Numbered from the stretch's first letter, positions 1 through 8,152 are shown. The stretch: 13,915 bases of DNA from VFZP01 sp043730365 (GCA_043730365.1 JAYTKJ010000918.1:1-13915), one strand, 5' to 3'. Program-made: numbers and translations. Notes: generated by a model not told the origin, from the sequence alone.

Positions 1-1
1 T

Positions 2-94
2 ACCGAGACCGGCTTCCCCGGCTCCGACCTCAAGCTCGTCTACCAATTGGGGACATCCGGGTCATCTCAGATCCCCCGAGATCAGGAGTTCTGA
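2..94 (+). CDS. 3' end of an unidentified protein-coding gene (partial)
   Basis: Frame 2 is open from the left edge of the window to a TGA at 92-94, giving a 30-residue C-terminal tail that contains SDLKLVYQLGTS. Almost every codon in the first half ends in G or C, as in the clear genes of this window, which favours real coding over chance. Frames 1 and 3 are also open here, but frame 1 runs on into the methyltransferase gene as a shadow and frame 3 reads as low-complexity Pro/Ser. The tail is too short to name a family. It would be the gene immediately upstream of the FkbM-like gene, about 33 bp before it and on the same strand. Confidence 0.45.
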   Translation, partial: TETGFPGSDLKLVYQLGTSGSSQIPRDQEF

Positions 95-127
95 ACTTAT
101 CCGCCACCCTCATGTGCTCCGCCGTTG

Positions 128-1114
128 ATGCCGATAGACGGCCTGGACATGCCTCGCACCAACACACCCGGCACTCGCCTCCCGGCGCCCGTTCGATACC
201 TATTGGTCCTCGCCGTTGGCCTGGGCCTCGCCAAAGCCATGACTGTGGCGCTGCCGCTCGGGTATTTTGCTTCGATGAAGCTGGCGGGGAAGATTCCGTA
301 CTGCCCGTGGGACCGGATTCGCACGCTGGAAAAGGACGCCGACGTGTTCAAGCTTCAGCTTGAGCACTATAAAACCGTGTCGAAGAAGGTGAAGAGCGAA
401 CCCGAGTTGGGGATCGATCTGATTGAAACGCCAGAGCGTTCGTTCTGGGTCAAACAGGCGGGGAAGAAATTTGACGGCTTGGCGCTCATCAGCTACCTTC
501 TGGCAGAGCATGCCTGGATCCGCAAGACCAACGAGAAGTCCTACATCAACAAGGGCGACGTGGTCATCGATTGCGGTGGGCATGTCGGCGTCTTCACTCA
601 CAATGCCTTGCTCCAGGGTGCGGCCAAAGTGATCGCCATTGAGCCGGACCCGGGCAACATCACCTGCTTCCGCCGCAACTTTGAAAAGGAGCTGGCCGAT
701 GGCCGGGTTGTGCTGATCACTAAGGGTGTGTGGAAGGAAGAAACCACGCTCGAGCTGTTTGAGCTGGAGGACAACTCCGGCGTCAACAGCGTGATCTGGA
801 AGAGAGGTAAAAAGGTGGAAATCCCCGTCACCACGCTCGACAAGATCGTGGCTGCGCAGGGTTTGACGCGGGTGGACGTCATCAAGATGGACATCGAAGG
901 AGCCGAGCGCGAAGCCTTGCGCGGCGGCATGAACACAATCAAGAAGCTGCGCCCGCGCATCATGCTGGACGCCTATCATCTGCCTGATGACTCTACGGTG
1001 CTGCCGGAGATTATTCGCTCGGCCCATGCGGACTACAAACTGAGCTGCGGCCCCTGCCAGCTGTCCGATCATGGCCAAACCGGACTGACGCCTCATTCCA
1101 TGTGGTTTGAGTGA
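128..1114 (+). CDS. FkbM-family SAM-dependent methyltransferase, probably membrane-anchored
   Basis: Residues are numbered from the TTG at 125. The protein shows the FkbM methyltransferase core: SAM-binding motif I VIDCGGHVGVF (147-157), an acidic loop IEPDP (172-176) that fits the ribose-binding position, and the family signature DVIKMDIEGAE (251-261) followed by a short C-terminal domain. FkbM enzymes are O-methyltransferases; many act on sugars or other small molecules, and the substrate cannot be read here. Residues 23-48 (RYLLVLAVGLGLAKAMTVAL) are strongly hydrophobic, so the enzyme may be anchored to the inner membrane, which is unusual for the family. Three in-frame starts are close together: TTG 125, ATG 128 and ATG 149. 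None has a good Shine-Dalgarno sequence. ATG 128 is chosen, and ATG 149 would lose nothing conserved. The gene is followed by 83 bp and then the dehydrogenase gene on the same strand, with no visible functional link. Confidence 0.88.
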   Translation: MPIDGLDMPRTNTPGTRLPAPVRYLLVLAVGLGLAKAMTVALPLGYFASMKLAGKIPYCPWDRIRTLEKDADVFKLQLEHYKTVSKKVKSEPELGIDLIETPERSFWVKQAGKKFDGLALISYLLAEHAWIRKTNEKSYINKGDVVIDCGGHVGVFTHNALLQGAAKVIAIEPDPGNITCFRRNFEKELADGRVVLITKGVWKEETTLELFELEDNSGVNSVIWKRGKKVEIPVTTLDKIVAAQGLTRVDVIKMDIEGAEREALRGGMNTIKKLRPRIMLDAYHLPDDSTVLPEIIRSAHADYKLSCGPCQLSDHGQTGLTPHSMWFE

Positions 1115-1197
1115 GTAGCCGGTAAGGCGCGCACTCTGGTTTCGCTGCCCCCCACCCATGTGGTATTTTCCCCTGTGGGCATAGTGGAGGCACGCAA

Positions 1198-2289
1198 ATG
1201 AAGGCTTGGCGGTTTTACGCTTTCAGCGACATGCGGATGGACGACATTCCGGTGCCGCCGCTGCGGCCCGGCCACGTGCTAGTCCAGATGCTGGTAGTGC
1301 AGCCGAGTGTCACCGAGGCGCAACTGGCATTCGGGATTCCCACCCTGGCCTTTGAGAAGATCAAGAAGCGGCTGGAGACCGAGGCGCCCGTCCAATTGTT
1401 CGGGCACGAGTATTGCGCTCGCATCCTGGAAGTGGGGCCCGGCGTCACACGATTCAAGCCCGGCCAGCGAGTGGCGGCGCGGGCTAAACTGCCATGCCAG
1501 CAATGTCCACTCTGCCTGGGCGGCAAAGCCAACTTGTGCCGCCAGGGCCCAATCATCGGCTTCCAGCTGCCAGGCTGCTTCTCTGAATACGCCATGCTGC
1601 CTGAGATCGCGCTGACGTTGGTCGATGACTGTATCTCCGATAGCGAGGCAGCCTGCTTGCAATCGCTCAGCGATAGCGTCGCCTCGGTGGAGACGGCGGG
1701 CATTCGCGTCGGCGACACGGTCGCGCTGCTTGGCCAAGGCAGCATGGGCCTGGAGTGCATGCAGGTGGCGCGCGTGAGTGGCGCCGGCAGGATCATTTCC
1801 GTCGATGTGCGCCCGGAAGCCTGCGCGATGGCGCGCGAGTTGGGTGCCGATCACGTGATTGACGCTTCGCGCGAGGACGTCGTAACGGCCATCCGCGATC
1901 TCACCGGCGGCAACGGCGCGGACGTCATCTTCGAGTGCGCCGGCGGCAGCCCCAAGCAAGGCCTGGCTGGCGTGAAGAGCCTCATGAACGCCATCGACGC
2001 CACGCGGAGCGGCGGCACCATCGTGGGCGTCTCATGGTTTGGCGGGCCGATCGAATTTCCGGTTGACTTACTCCGTGAGCGCAGCCTGCGCTACGTCTTC
2101 CCCGACATCAGCACGCTGGAACATCTGGAACACACCGTCAGACTGGTGGCCGGGGGCCGCGTGCGCCTCAAGCCCACCATCACGCACGTGCTGGACGGAA
2201 TCGACAAAGTGCCGCAAGCGTTCGAGATCACGGCCAACAAGGGGCGCTTCCAAGCGATCAATCCCGCCCAGGTGGTGATATGCCGGTAG
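1198..2289 (+). CDS. Zinc-type medium-chain dehydrogenase/reductase (alcohol dehydrogenase-like)
   Basis: This 363-residue protein has the standard two-domain MDR layout. The GroES-like catalytic domain contains FGHEY (68-72) with the His-Glu pair and a structural-zinc lobe with Cys100, Cys103, Cys106 and Cys114. The Rossmann domain follows with GQGSMG (179-184) and an acidic residue (VDVRPE) at the end of the next strand, which suggests NAD(H). Two catalytic zinc ligands look absent. Where relatives have CGxxD the protein reads QPSVTEA (35-41), and where sorbitol-dehydrogenase-like members have EPL it reads QSL (155-157). The enzyme may therefore bind zinc unusually or not at all. The start is supported by GGAGG at 1186-1190, 7 bp before the ATG. 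The 3' end overlaps the RraA-like gene by 10 bp, so the two are probably co-translated. The likely role is oxidation of a hydroxy-acid or polyol intermediate that the partner aldolase or decarboxylase then cleaves. The substrate is unknown. Confidence 0.88.
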   Translation: MKAWRFYAFSDMRMDDIPVPPLRPGHVLVQMLVVQPSVTEAQLAFGIPTLAFEKIKKRLETEAPVQLFGHEYCARILEVGPGVTRFKPGQRVAARAKLPCQQCPLCLGGKANLCRQGPIIGFQLPGCFSEYAMLPEIALTLVDDCISDSEAACLQSLSDSVASVETAGIRVGDTVALLGQGSMGLECMQVARVSGAGRIISVDVRPEACAMARELGADHVIDASREDVVTAIRDLTGGNGADVIFECAGGSPKQGLAGVKSLMNAIDATRSGGTIVGVSWFGGPIEFPVDLLRERSLRYVFPDISTLEHLEHTVRLVAGGRVRLKPTITHVLDGIDKVPQAFEITANKGRFQAINPAQVVICR

Positions 2290-2981
2290 CAATGAACCGC
2301 CGGTTGGTGAGACCGGGCACGGCCGCGTTGTCGGACGCGCTGGGCAAAATCGGCGGGATGCATCATGACATGCAGTGCCGGTCAGACAACGCCGCGATGG
2401 CTGGTCCGGCGTTCACAGTGCGTGTGCACACGGCCGACATCCTCATGGTTGCCCAGGCCCTTAGGGAGTGCCCCGCCGGGCATGTGCTTGTGATCGACGG
2501 ACGGGGCGAGAAGAATACGGCGTTGTGGGGCGAGTTGACCACGTACTCAGCCGAAGCGAAGCGGCTGGCCGGGGTAGTGATCGACGGCGCGATCCGCGAT
2601 TCAGCGGCCATCTCGCGCAGCCCGCTACCGGTGTTTGCGCGGGCGGTGGTATCCAATGCGGGCGGAGCCGAGTATCTGGGCCGGATCGGCGAGAGAGTGA
2701 ACTGCGCTGGGCAGGTGGTTTGTCCCGGCGATTGGGTGGTGGGTGACCGCGACGGCGTGATCGTGATCCCGGCCGCCCGTGTCGAGCAAGTCGTCGCGGA
2801 TGCTGAGCGCATCGTCGTGGCCGAAAAGCGCATTGAGCGCGCGGTTCGCCGGGGCGTCGAATTGGCGGACCTGATTGGGGTGCCCGAGGCCCTTGAGCGC
2901 AAGCGGGCTGCGATACTCATTCCGCAATTGCGGGGAACCGCCGGCGGACGGGGTATCAAGGCACCCAGGCGCAAGCGCTAA
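2280..2981 (+). CDS. RraA-family protein: HMG/oxaloacetate-type aldolase or decarboxylase
   Basis: This 233-residue protein of the RraA-like fold (often annotated dimethylmenaquinone methyltransferase, a misnomer) keeps the active-site signature of class II pyruvate aldolases. WGELTTYSAEAKRLAG (83-98) starts the helix after the GEL motif. DGAIRD (102-107) supplies the substrate-binding Arg106 and metal-binding Asp107. GDRDGVIVIP (155-164) is the second family motif. These residues are kept in 4-hydroxy-4-methyl-2-oxoglutarate aldolases and oxaloacetate decarboxylases, so catalysis is more likely than a pure RNase E-inhibitor role. The ATG at 2280 lies inside the end of the dehydrogenase gene, with AGGTGG at 2270-2275 as a modest ribosome site; ATG 2292 is an alternative. 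The C-terminal tail after residue 213 is basic (KAPRRKR) and longer than usual. Pairing with a dehydrogenase points to breakdown of an aromatic ring-cleavage product or a sugar acid, by inference only. Confidence 0.85.
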   Translation: MPVAMNRRLVRPGTAALSDALGKIGGMHHDMQCRSDNAAMAGPAFTVRVHTADILMVAQALRECPAGHVLVIDGRGEKNTALWGELTTYSAEAKRLAGVVIDGAIRDSAAISRSPLPVFARAVVSNAGGAEYLGRIGERVNCAGQVVCPGDWVVGDRDGVIVIPAARVEQVVADAERIVVAEKRIERAVRRGVELADLIGVPEALERKRAAILIPQLRGTAGGRGIKAPRRKR

Positions 2982-3038
2982 GCTCCGCCCGCTAGACTGA
3001 AAGCCTGGAAACCGCGCTCTGCGGATCGGGAGTCGCTC

Positions 3039-5144
3039 ATGAAAGTCCGTCCTTATGTTGTCTGCCTATCGGCGGTCCTCGCCGCGGCAATGCCCGGGTT
3101 TTCGCAAGGTAAGTCCCGGCTCACTGAGACAGACCTGTTCCGTTTCAACTGGATTGCCGACGCGCAGATCTCGCCGGACGGCTCACGCGTGGTGTTCGTC
3201 AAGGTTTGGGTGAATCAGAAGGCGGACCGATACGAGTCAGCGCTATGGATTGTACCGGCGAACGGCCATGAGCCCGCCCGGCAGTTGACCGCCGGACCGC
3301 GCGACACCGCACCGCGCTGGTCTCCCGACGGTAAGAGGCTCGCCTTTGTGCGCGGCGTTGAAAAGGACGGCAAGCCGGTGCCGCAACTCTACCTGCTGCC
3401 GCTTGATGGCGGCGAGGCGCAGCCGTTGGCCGAGAGCCGGCGCGTGAGTGGCGGAGGAGCCGAATGGTCCCCGGACGGCAAGACGATCGCTTTCCTGAGT
3501 GCCGACGAGCCGCCCAGGAAAAAGAGCGACGACGACCCGCGAGTGAGCGATGTGCGCGTGATCAACAAGGCCGTGTATCGCTCCAACGGGAGTGGATATA
3601 TCGACCCAACTTCGATCGCGAATGTCTGGACCGTTACCCCGGGCCACAGCCCCAAACAAGTTACGAAGGGTAAGTACGAAGAGAGCGCGTTGAGTTGGTC
3701 TGCCGATGGGGCGCGCATCCTCTTCACCGCCCGCCGCGTTGCAGAGCCGTATTACGATTCGCCGCACACCGATCTGTTTTCGGTGGCGCCCGACGGGGGC
3801 GAGGAGAAGAAGATCGCAGGCTTTGACGGGGCAATGAGCGACTATGCCTACAGCGGTGACGGTAAGCGCCTTGCCTTCGCCGGCGTCGGCAACCACGCGC
3901 CGGTGCAGTCCTACACGCAGCCAGATTTGTTTGTTGTCGATAATCCGGGCAACGACGCCGTACCGCGCAATCTGACCGCTGGTTACGATTTCGATATCGG
4001 CGGCGGCATCGGTGGCGATCAGCATGCCCCCCGCGGCGCCAATCCCGGCGGAGTGGTGTGGAGCAAGGATGGCCGGTCAGTTTACGTCAATGTGGCCGGG
4101 CATGGCCGCGCCAACCTCCAGCGGATCGAGGTGGCTTCAGGCAAGGTGGAGCCGCTCACCCACGGCGATCACGAGGTGGTTAGCTACACCGCCTCGGCGG
4201 ACGGCGCGCGGATGGCGTTGGTGATTTCGTCGCCCACCAACGTCGGAGACTTATACCTGCTGGACACGGCCTCCGGCCAGCTCTCACCGCCGCTCACCAG
4301 CGTCAACGACGCCCTGATGAAGAAGGTGCAACTTACCGATCCGGAGGAATTCTGGTATCCCAGCTTTGACGGCAAACGCATCCAGGCGTGGATTCAGAAG
4401 CCGTCCGATTTTGACGCGTCCAGGAAGTATCCGTTGATCCTGGAAATCCACGGCGGCCCGCACTCGGCTTACGGCTTCACGTTTACGCACGAGTTTCAGT
4501 GGATGGCCGCCAAGGGCTACGTCGTGCTCTATACCAACCCACGCGGCTCTACCAGCTACGGTCAGGATTTCGGCAATGTCATTCAGTATGAGTATCCTGG
4601 TGACGACTATAAAGACCTGATGGCCGGCGTGGACGCGCTGCTGAAGCGCGGTTACATTGACGAAACCCGTATGGGAGTAACTGGCGGCAGCGGAGGCGGC
4701 GTGCTCACGAATTGGACCGTGGGCCACACCCAGCGCTTCAAGGCGGCCGTCTCGCAGCGCTCCATCGCCGATTGGGCCGGCTTCTGGTACACGGCGGACT
4801 TCACGTTGTTCAAGCCCACGTGGTTCCGCGGCGCGCCCTGGGAAGACCCAGCCGATTTTGCCCGCCGCTCGCCCATCACTTACATCAGGAACATCACCAC
4901 GCCCATGATGTTCATCGAGGGCGAGGCGGACCTGCGCACGCCACCGAACGAAGGCGGCGAGATCATGTTTCGCGCGCTGAAGTATCGCCGGATTCCCACG
5001 ACGATGGTGCGCTTTCCCGGCGAATCGCATGAGCTGTCACGGTCCGGCGCGCCCTGGCATCGCGTGGAGCGGCTGCAGCATATCGTCAATTGGTTTGATA
5101 AATATTTGTTGGGCCAACCGATCAAGGCTTACGACGTCGAGTAG
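3039..5144 (+). CDS. Exported S9-family (prolyl oligopeptidase-type) serine peptidase
   Basis: The 701-residue precursor begins with a signal peptide (KVRPYVVCLSAVLAAAMPG, cleavage likely near FSQG at 21-24), so the enzyme is exported. Residues about 30-425 form a TolB/PD40-type beta-propeller with repeated blades such as ISPDGSRVVF (44-53), WSPDGKRLAF (94-103) and WSPDGKTIAF (143-152). The alpha/beta-hydrolase domain follows. It has the HGGP oxyanion segment (471-474), the nucleophile Ser551 in GGSGGG, Asp631 in GEADLRTP and His664 in GESHE, so the catalytic triad is complete. The architecture matches acylaminoacyl-peptidase and dipeptidyl-peptidase-like S9C enzymes, which release short peptides. 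The exact specificity cannot be read. The start is supported by GGGAG at 3028-3032, 6 bp before the ATG. The gene stands alone after a 57 bp gap from the RraA-like gene and converges on the kinase gene. Confidence 0.93.
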   Translation: MKVRPYVVCLSAVLAAAMPGFSQGKSRLTETDLFRFNWIADAQISPDGSRVVFVKVWVNQKADRYESALWIVPANGHEPARQLTAGPRDTAPRWSPDGKRLAFVRGVEKDGKPVPQLYLLPLDGGEAQPLAESRRVSGGGAEWSPDGKTIAFLSADEPPRKKSDDDPRVSDVRVINKAVYRSNGSGYIDPTSIANVWTVTPGHSPKQVTKGKYEESALSWSADGARILFTARRVAEPYYDSPHTDLFSVAPDGGEEKKIAGFDGAMSDYAYSGDGKRLAFAGVGNHAPVQSYTQPDLFVVDNPGNDAVPRNLTAGYDFDIGGGIGGDQHAPRGANPGGVVWSKDGRSVYVNVAGHGRANLQRIEVASGKVEPLTHGDHEVVSYTASADGARMALVISSPTNVGDLYLLDTASGQLSPPLTSVNDALMKKVQLTDPEEFWYPSFDGKRIQAWIQKPSDFDASRKYPLILEIHGGPHSAYGFTFTHEFQWMAAKGYVVLYTNPRGSTSYGQDFGNVIQYEYPGDDYKDLMAGVDALLKRGYIDETRMGVTGGSGGGVLTNWTVGHTQRFKAAVSQRSIADWAGFWYTADFTLFKPTWFRGAPWEDPADFARRSPITYIRNITTPMMFIEGEADLRTPPNEGGEIMFRALKYRRIPTTMVRFPGESHELSRSGAPWHRVERLQHIVNWFDKYLLGQPIKAYDVE

Positions 5145-5278
5145 GTGCCTACTAGCTTGCAAGCATTGGACCCTCACGCAAAGTGCTCTCAGAGGCCCGT
5201 GGATATGGGCGCGGAGAACCACTGGGGGCCATCCGCCATTGCTGCAAAACACGACTGATTGCCGCCACGTCAATCAAG

Positions 5279-7873
5279 CTACCGGAAGTTTTCCACCAGC
5301 ATCAGATCCGCCGAGGTGCTGTCGATCTGGCTCCACACCAAGCGCTTGCCATCCCAACTCGCCGAGAGATAGTTGGTCTGGCGCTGGACCGGCTTCTCGA
5401 TCCGGCCCACTTGCCTGGATGCACCAGTCCGAAGGTCATGGAACATAATCGCTAGCGGCAGGGCGTCCCCGCGAGGAACGTAGAAGACGCCATCGCGCGA
5501 CAAGGAGCATCCGCCATAAACCGCGTCGGGGAGCAACAGCGTTTCAGCGGAGCCATCCAGCCAGGTGCGGAACAGGCCAGGAGCAAGTGCAAACTTCTCG
5601 ATGAACAGCGAAGAGGCGTCGGCCGACTCCCAAGTGCGATGGCCGCCGTTTCGGGTAATCTGCGCCGCTTGACCGCCATCTGCCGGCATTTTCCAGGTCT
5701 CGCTGCGACCGCCGCGAAGGGAATAGAAATAGAGAGACCGGCCGTCGCGCGACCACATGGGCCGCCCTTGCTCGAAGCTGTCGTCAGTCAGACGGCGCAA
5801 GCCTCCACCGCTCGCGTCGATCACATAGACGTCGCGGTTCCCAGACTTGAGACCAGTGAAAGCGATGCGCTTTCCATCCGGAGACCAGGCCGGCGAATGG
5901 GCTGAACCGCCCAGCGTGGTCAAGCGAGTGGGCGGCGAGCCGTCGACACCCGCGATCCAAATCTCCTCTTCTCCCGACCGGTTGGACGATAAGGCGATGC
6001 GGCTACCATCCGGCGAAATCTGTGGGTGGGACTCGCGCCGGGTGCTCGAAGCAATCATGCGGGCCTGTGCTCCGGGGCGATCAAGCTCCAGAAGATAGAG
6101 GTTTAGGTCAGCAGAGCTCACCGAATAGACGAGCCGGCCGCTTCGCGAGAGAACCAACCCATTGGCTCCCGCGATCGCCGCCACTGTTTTCGGCGCCGCC
6201 CCTGGTTTGTCGACCCTGAGCCTCTGAAACCCACGGCCCGTGGCGTAGACAATTTCGCCGCTATCGGGAGTCCACGCTAAGCCTGTAAAATAAACGTCTT
6301 TGCCAGTTACGGCCTTTGGCGCCGATCCGCCAGCAGCGACGTAAATTTCCTGCGTGTTGGAACCGTGGCTCCGGATGAAGGCAAAGCTCCTGCCGTCCGG
6401 CGAGTACGTGAGTTGTGCATCCATGTAGACGTCCGGGGGCCGTTGGAGCAGCAACTTGATCTCTCTGGTCTCCACGTCAAGGGTGAACAGGGAGGGCCGG
6501 GGCTCGCCCTGGGGCATGCGTGCAATTACTACGCGCTTGCTGTCTGGCGTCCAGCCGATCCTCGCGCCGAGATTCACGTCATCGTATGCCTCACCGATCT
6601 CACGCTCAGCTCCACCCAGTGGCGAAACAAGATAGACTCCTGCCGTGGTGTTGCCGCGGCGACGGAGGAAAGCGATCGAGGTTCCATCGGGGGACCACGC
6701 GGCCGCGATATCGCGCGCCGGGTCCGTAGTGAGGCGCAACGGCGCCCCGCCAGCGACGAGGCGCACGTAGATGTCATCGTTGTCCTGGCTTTCTCCGCTC
6801 CAGGAAAAGGCGACTTGATTACCGTCCGGCGAAAGCGTGGGATTGAACTCGTTCCCCGCATAGGTAGTCAAGGGCTTCGGGTTGAACGCGGCGGGCTGCT
6901 GCGGCGCTGGTTGGCTGCGGTTCCCGAGCCACAAACCGCCCGCAGCGACGGCGGCGATGACGGGGATCGCCAGCCAGGCAAGCCGCTTGGTTCGATGGGG
7001 TGCGGCCACGCCCGGTTGATCCAGCGCTCCGGACTCTGATTCCTCTTTCAACTCCTCAAGCGCCAGTTTCACATCGGCCATGCTCTGCATCCGCCGGTCG
7101 GGGTTCTTGCGCAGGCAGCGCGTGATGATCTTGACGAGGTCGCGAGGCAAGTCACCCGGCGGCTTGGGCTCGTCCTTTAGCACGGCAGAGAGCGTGGACA
7201 CTTTGGAGTCGCCATGGAAGGCCCGCTCTCCGGTGGCCATCTCGTACAGCATGGCGCCGAAGCTGAAAATGTCGGTACGCGTGTCGACGGGCTTTCCTTG
7301 CGCCTGCTCCGGACTCATGTACGCCACCGTGCCGAGGATCGCGCCTTCCTCGGTCTGTTGTTGCATCGTGCGCGTGGCTTCCTGCTCTGAAGGCAGCGCT
7401 TGGTCCATCCGCTTGGCGAGGCCGAAGTCGAGCACCTTGACCGGCCCATCGTTGGCAACTAGAATGTTGCCGGGCTTCACGTCCCGATGCACGACGCCGG
7501 CCTTGTGCGCGGCGGCCAATGCATCGGCCGCTGGAATGGCGATGCGCAGGAGTTCGGGAAGGCGCAGGCCCTTGCGGGGAATGAGCCCGTCCAGCGGTTT
7601 GCCCTCGATGTACTCCATCACCAGGAAGTAGCTGCCGCCGGCGTCGACGAAGTCGTGGATGGTGACGATGTGCGGGTGGTTCAGGGCGCTGGCCGCCCGG
7701 GCCTCGCGCAGGAATCTGGTGCGCCGGCTCTCGTTGGCCACGAACTCGGCTGGCAGGGTCTTGAGGGCGACCCAGCGGTCCAGGTGGATATCGCGGGCCT
7801 TCCAGACTTCTCCCATGCCTCCCTCACCGATCTTCTCGGCGATCTTGTAGTGGGAGACGGTCTGGCCGGTCAT
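5279..7873 (-). CDS. Membrane Ser/Thr protein kinase with C-terminal TolB/PD40 propeller
   Basis: The 864-residue protein starts with a complete PknB-type kinase domain (about 9-273). It has the glycine loop GEGGMGEV (16-23), Lys38 in VALK, catalytic HRDVKPGN (129-136), DFG (149-151) and the activation-segment end YMSPEQ (185-190). An acidic linker is followed by one transmembrane helix (298-316), which places the kinase in the cytoplasm and the rest outside. Residues about 330-860 carry repeated PD40-type blades such as LSPDGNQVAF, WSPDGTSIAF, YSPDGRSFAF and WSPDGKRIAF. They form one or two extracytoplasmic propellers that presumably sense a ligand or a protein. Such kinase-propeller fusions are very common in Acidobacteriota. 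The ATG at 7873 has no Shine-Dalgarno sequence. A TATACT box ends 14 bp before it, so the transcript leader may be only a few bases long. No substrate gene is obvious next to it. Confidence 0.93.
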   Translation of the reverse strand: MTGQTVSHYKIAEKIGEGGMGEVWKARDIHLDRWVALKTLPAEFVANESRRTRFLREARAASALNHPHIVTIHDFVDAGGSYFLVMEYIEGKPLDGLIPRKGLRLPELLRIAIPAADALAAAHKAGVVHRDVKPGNILVANDGPVKVLDFGLAKRMDQALPSEQEATRTMQQQTEEGAILGTVAYMSPEQAQGKPVDTRTDIFSFGAMLYEMATGERAFHGDSKVSTLSAVLKDEPKPPGDLPRDLVKIITRCLRKNPDRRMQSMADVKLALEELKEESESGALDQPGVAAPHRTKRLAWLAIPVIAAVAAGGLWLGNRSQPAPQQPAAFNPKPLTTYAGNEFNPTLSPDGNQVAFSWSGESQDNDDIYVRLVAGGAPLRLTTDPARDIAAAWSPDGTSIAFLRRRGNTTAGVYLVSPLGGAEREIGEAYDDVNLGARIGWTPDSKRVVIARMPQGEPRPSLFTLDVETREIKLLLQRPPDVYMDAQLTYSPDGRSFAFIRSHGSNTQEIYVAAGGSAPKAVTGKDVYFTGLAWTPDSGEIVYATGRGFQRLRVDKPGAAPKTVAAIAGANGLVLSRSGRLVYSVSSADLNLYLLELDRPGAQARMIASSTRRESHPQISPDGSRIALSSNRSGEEEIWIAGVDGSPPTRLTTLGGSAHSPAWSPDGKRIAFTGLKSGNRDVYVIDASGGGLRRLTDDSFEQGRPMWSRDGRSLYFYSLRGGRSETWKMPADGGQAAQITRNGGHRTWESADASSLFIEKFALAPGLFRTWLDGSAETLLLPDAVYGGCSLSRDGVFYVPRGDALPLAIMFHDLRTGASRQVGRIEKPVQRQTNYLSASWDGKRLVWSQIDSTSADLMLVENFR

Positions 7874-7887
7874 GGGCTGGTGTGGTG

Positions 7888-7893
7888 AGTATA
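7888..7893 (-). promoter_or_regulatory. Possible -10 box of the kinase gene
   Basis: Read on the minus strand, TATACT lies 14 bp before the kinase ATG, so transcription would start about 7 bases before the start codon. No convincing TTGACA-like -35 element is seen 16-18 bp upstream. A very short leader would fit the missing Shine-Dalgarno sequence of this gene. Confidence 0.3.
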
Positions 7894-7960
7894 CACCGTT
7901 GAGGGCATTCGAAAGTTAAGTGGGAATCTGCAGGACACCTCCGGTCTTAGGCTAGAGCCA

Positions 7961-8152
7961 CTACCTAACTTCCCGACCCCGAATCGACTCTTCCGCAAGC
8001 ACCCGATTGGCCGCCAGCACCAGTTCGATCGCTTCCTTAAGGTTCTCGCGCGCTTCCTCAATGGTCTCGCCCTGCGTGTTGGAACCAGGCAACTCCCCGG
8101 CGAAAGCCGCGTAGCCTTCCGGAACCTTCACGTAGACGGCAGTGAACTTCAT
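7961..8152 (-). CDS. Solitary HicB-like (UPF0150-type) antitoxin-family protein
   Basis: The 63-residue protein reads MKFTAVYVKVPEGYAAF, then ELPGSNTQGETIEEARENL and a helix ending in NRVLAEES. This is the HicB/UPF0150 pattern: a short beta sheet with the PG-xxTQGxT turn, then the EEARENLKEAIEL helix. The open frame extends upstream to 8290, but that extension is Arg-rich, overlaps the divergent gene start and is not conserved in character. The ATG at 8152 is therefore chosen, with a weak AAGG just before it. HicB proteins neutralise the HicA mRNA interferase and repress their own operon. No HicA-like gene lies on either side: downstream there are only 87 bp before the kinase gene, and none of the three frames shows a HicA-like sequence. 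It may be an orphan antitoxin, a remnant of a lost pair, or a regulator. The C-terminus (GREVR) may be slightly truncated. Confidence 0.75.
   Translation of the reverse strand: MKFTAVYVKVPEGYAAFAGELPGSNTQGETIEEARENLKEAIELVLAANRVLAEESIRGREVR

Noticed and set aside
200..1159. Long minus-strand open frame of 319 residues opposite the methyltransferase gene
   Set aside because: It is the antisense of a clear FkbM gene in high-GC DNA; the translation is Arg/Gln/His-rich with no recognisable domain.
1279..1959. 226-residue minus-strand frame opposite the dehydrogenase gene
   Set aside because: It is an antisense shadow of a gene with clear MDR motifs and a Shine-Dalgarno site.
3243..4025. 260-residue minus-strand frame inside the S9 peptidase gene
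   Set aside because: It is an antisense shadow of the propeller coding sequence, with no domain pattern.
4284..5030. 248-residue minus-strand frame inside the S9 peptidase gene
   Set aside because: It is an antisense shadow of the catalytic domain, which itself has a complete triad on the plus strand.
5155..5230. Palindrome GCTTGCAAGC and weak GC stems between the convergent peptidase and kinase genes, considered as a terminator
   Set aside because: The stems are short or widely spaced and no T-run follows on either strand.
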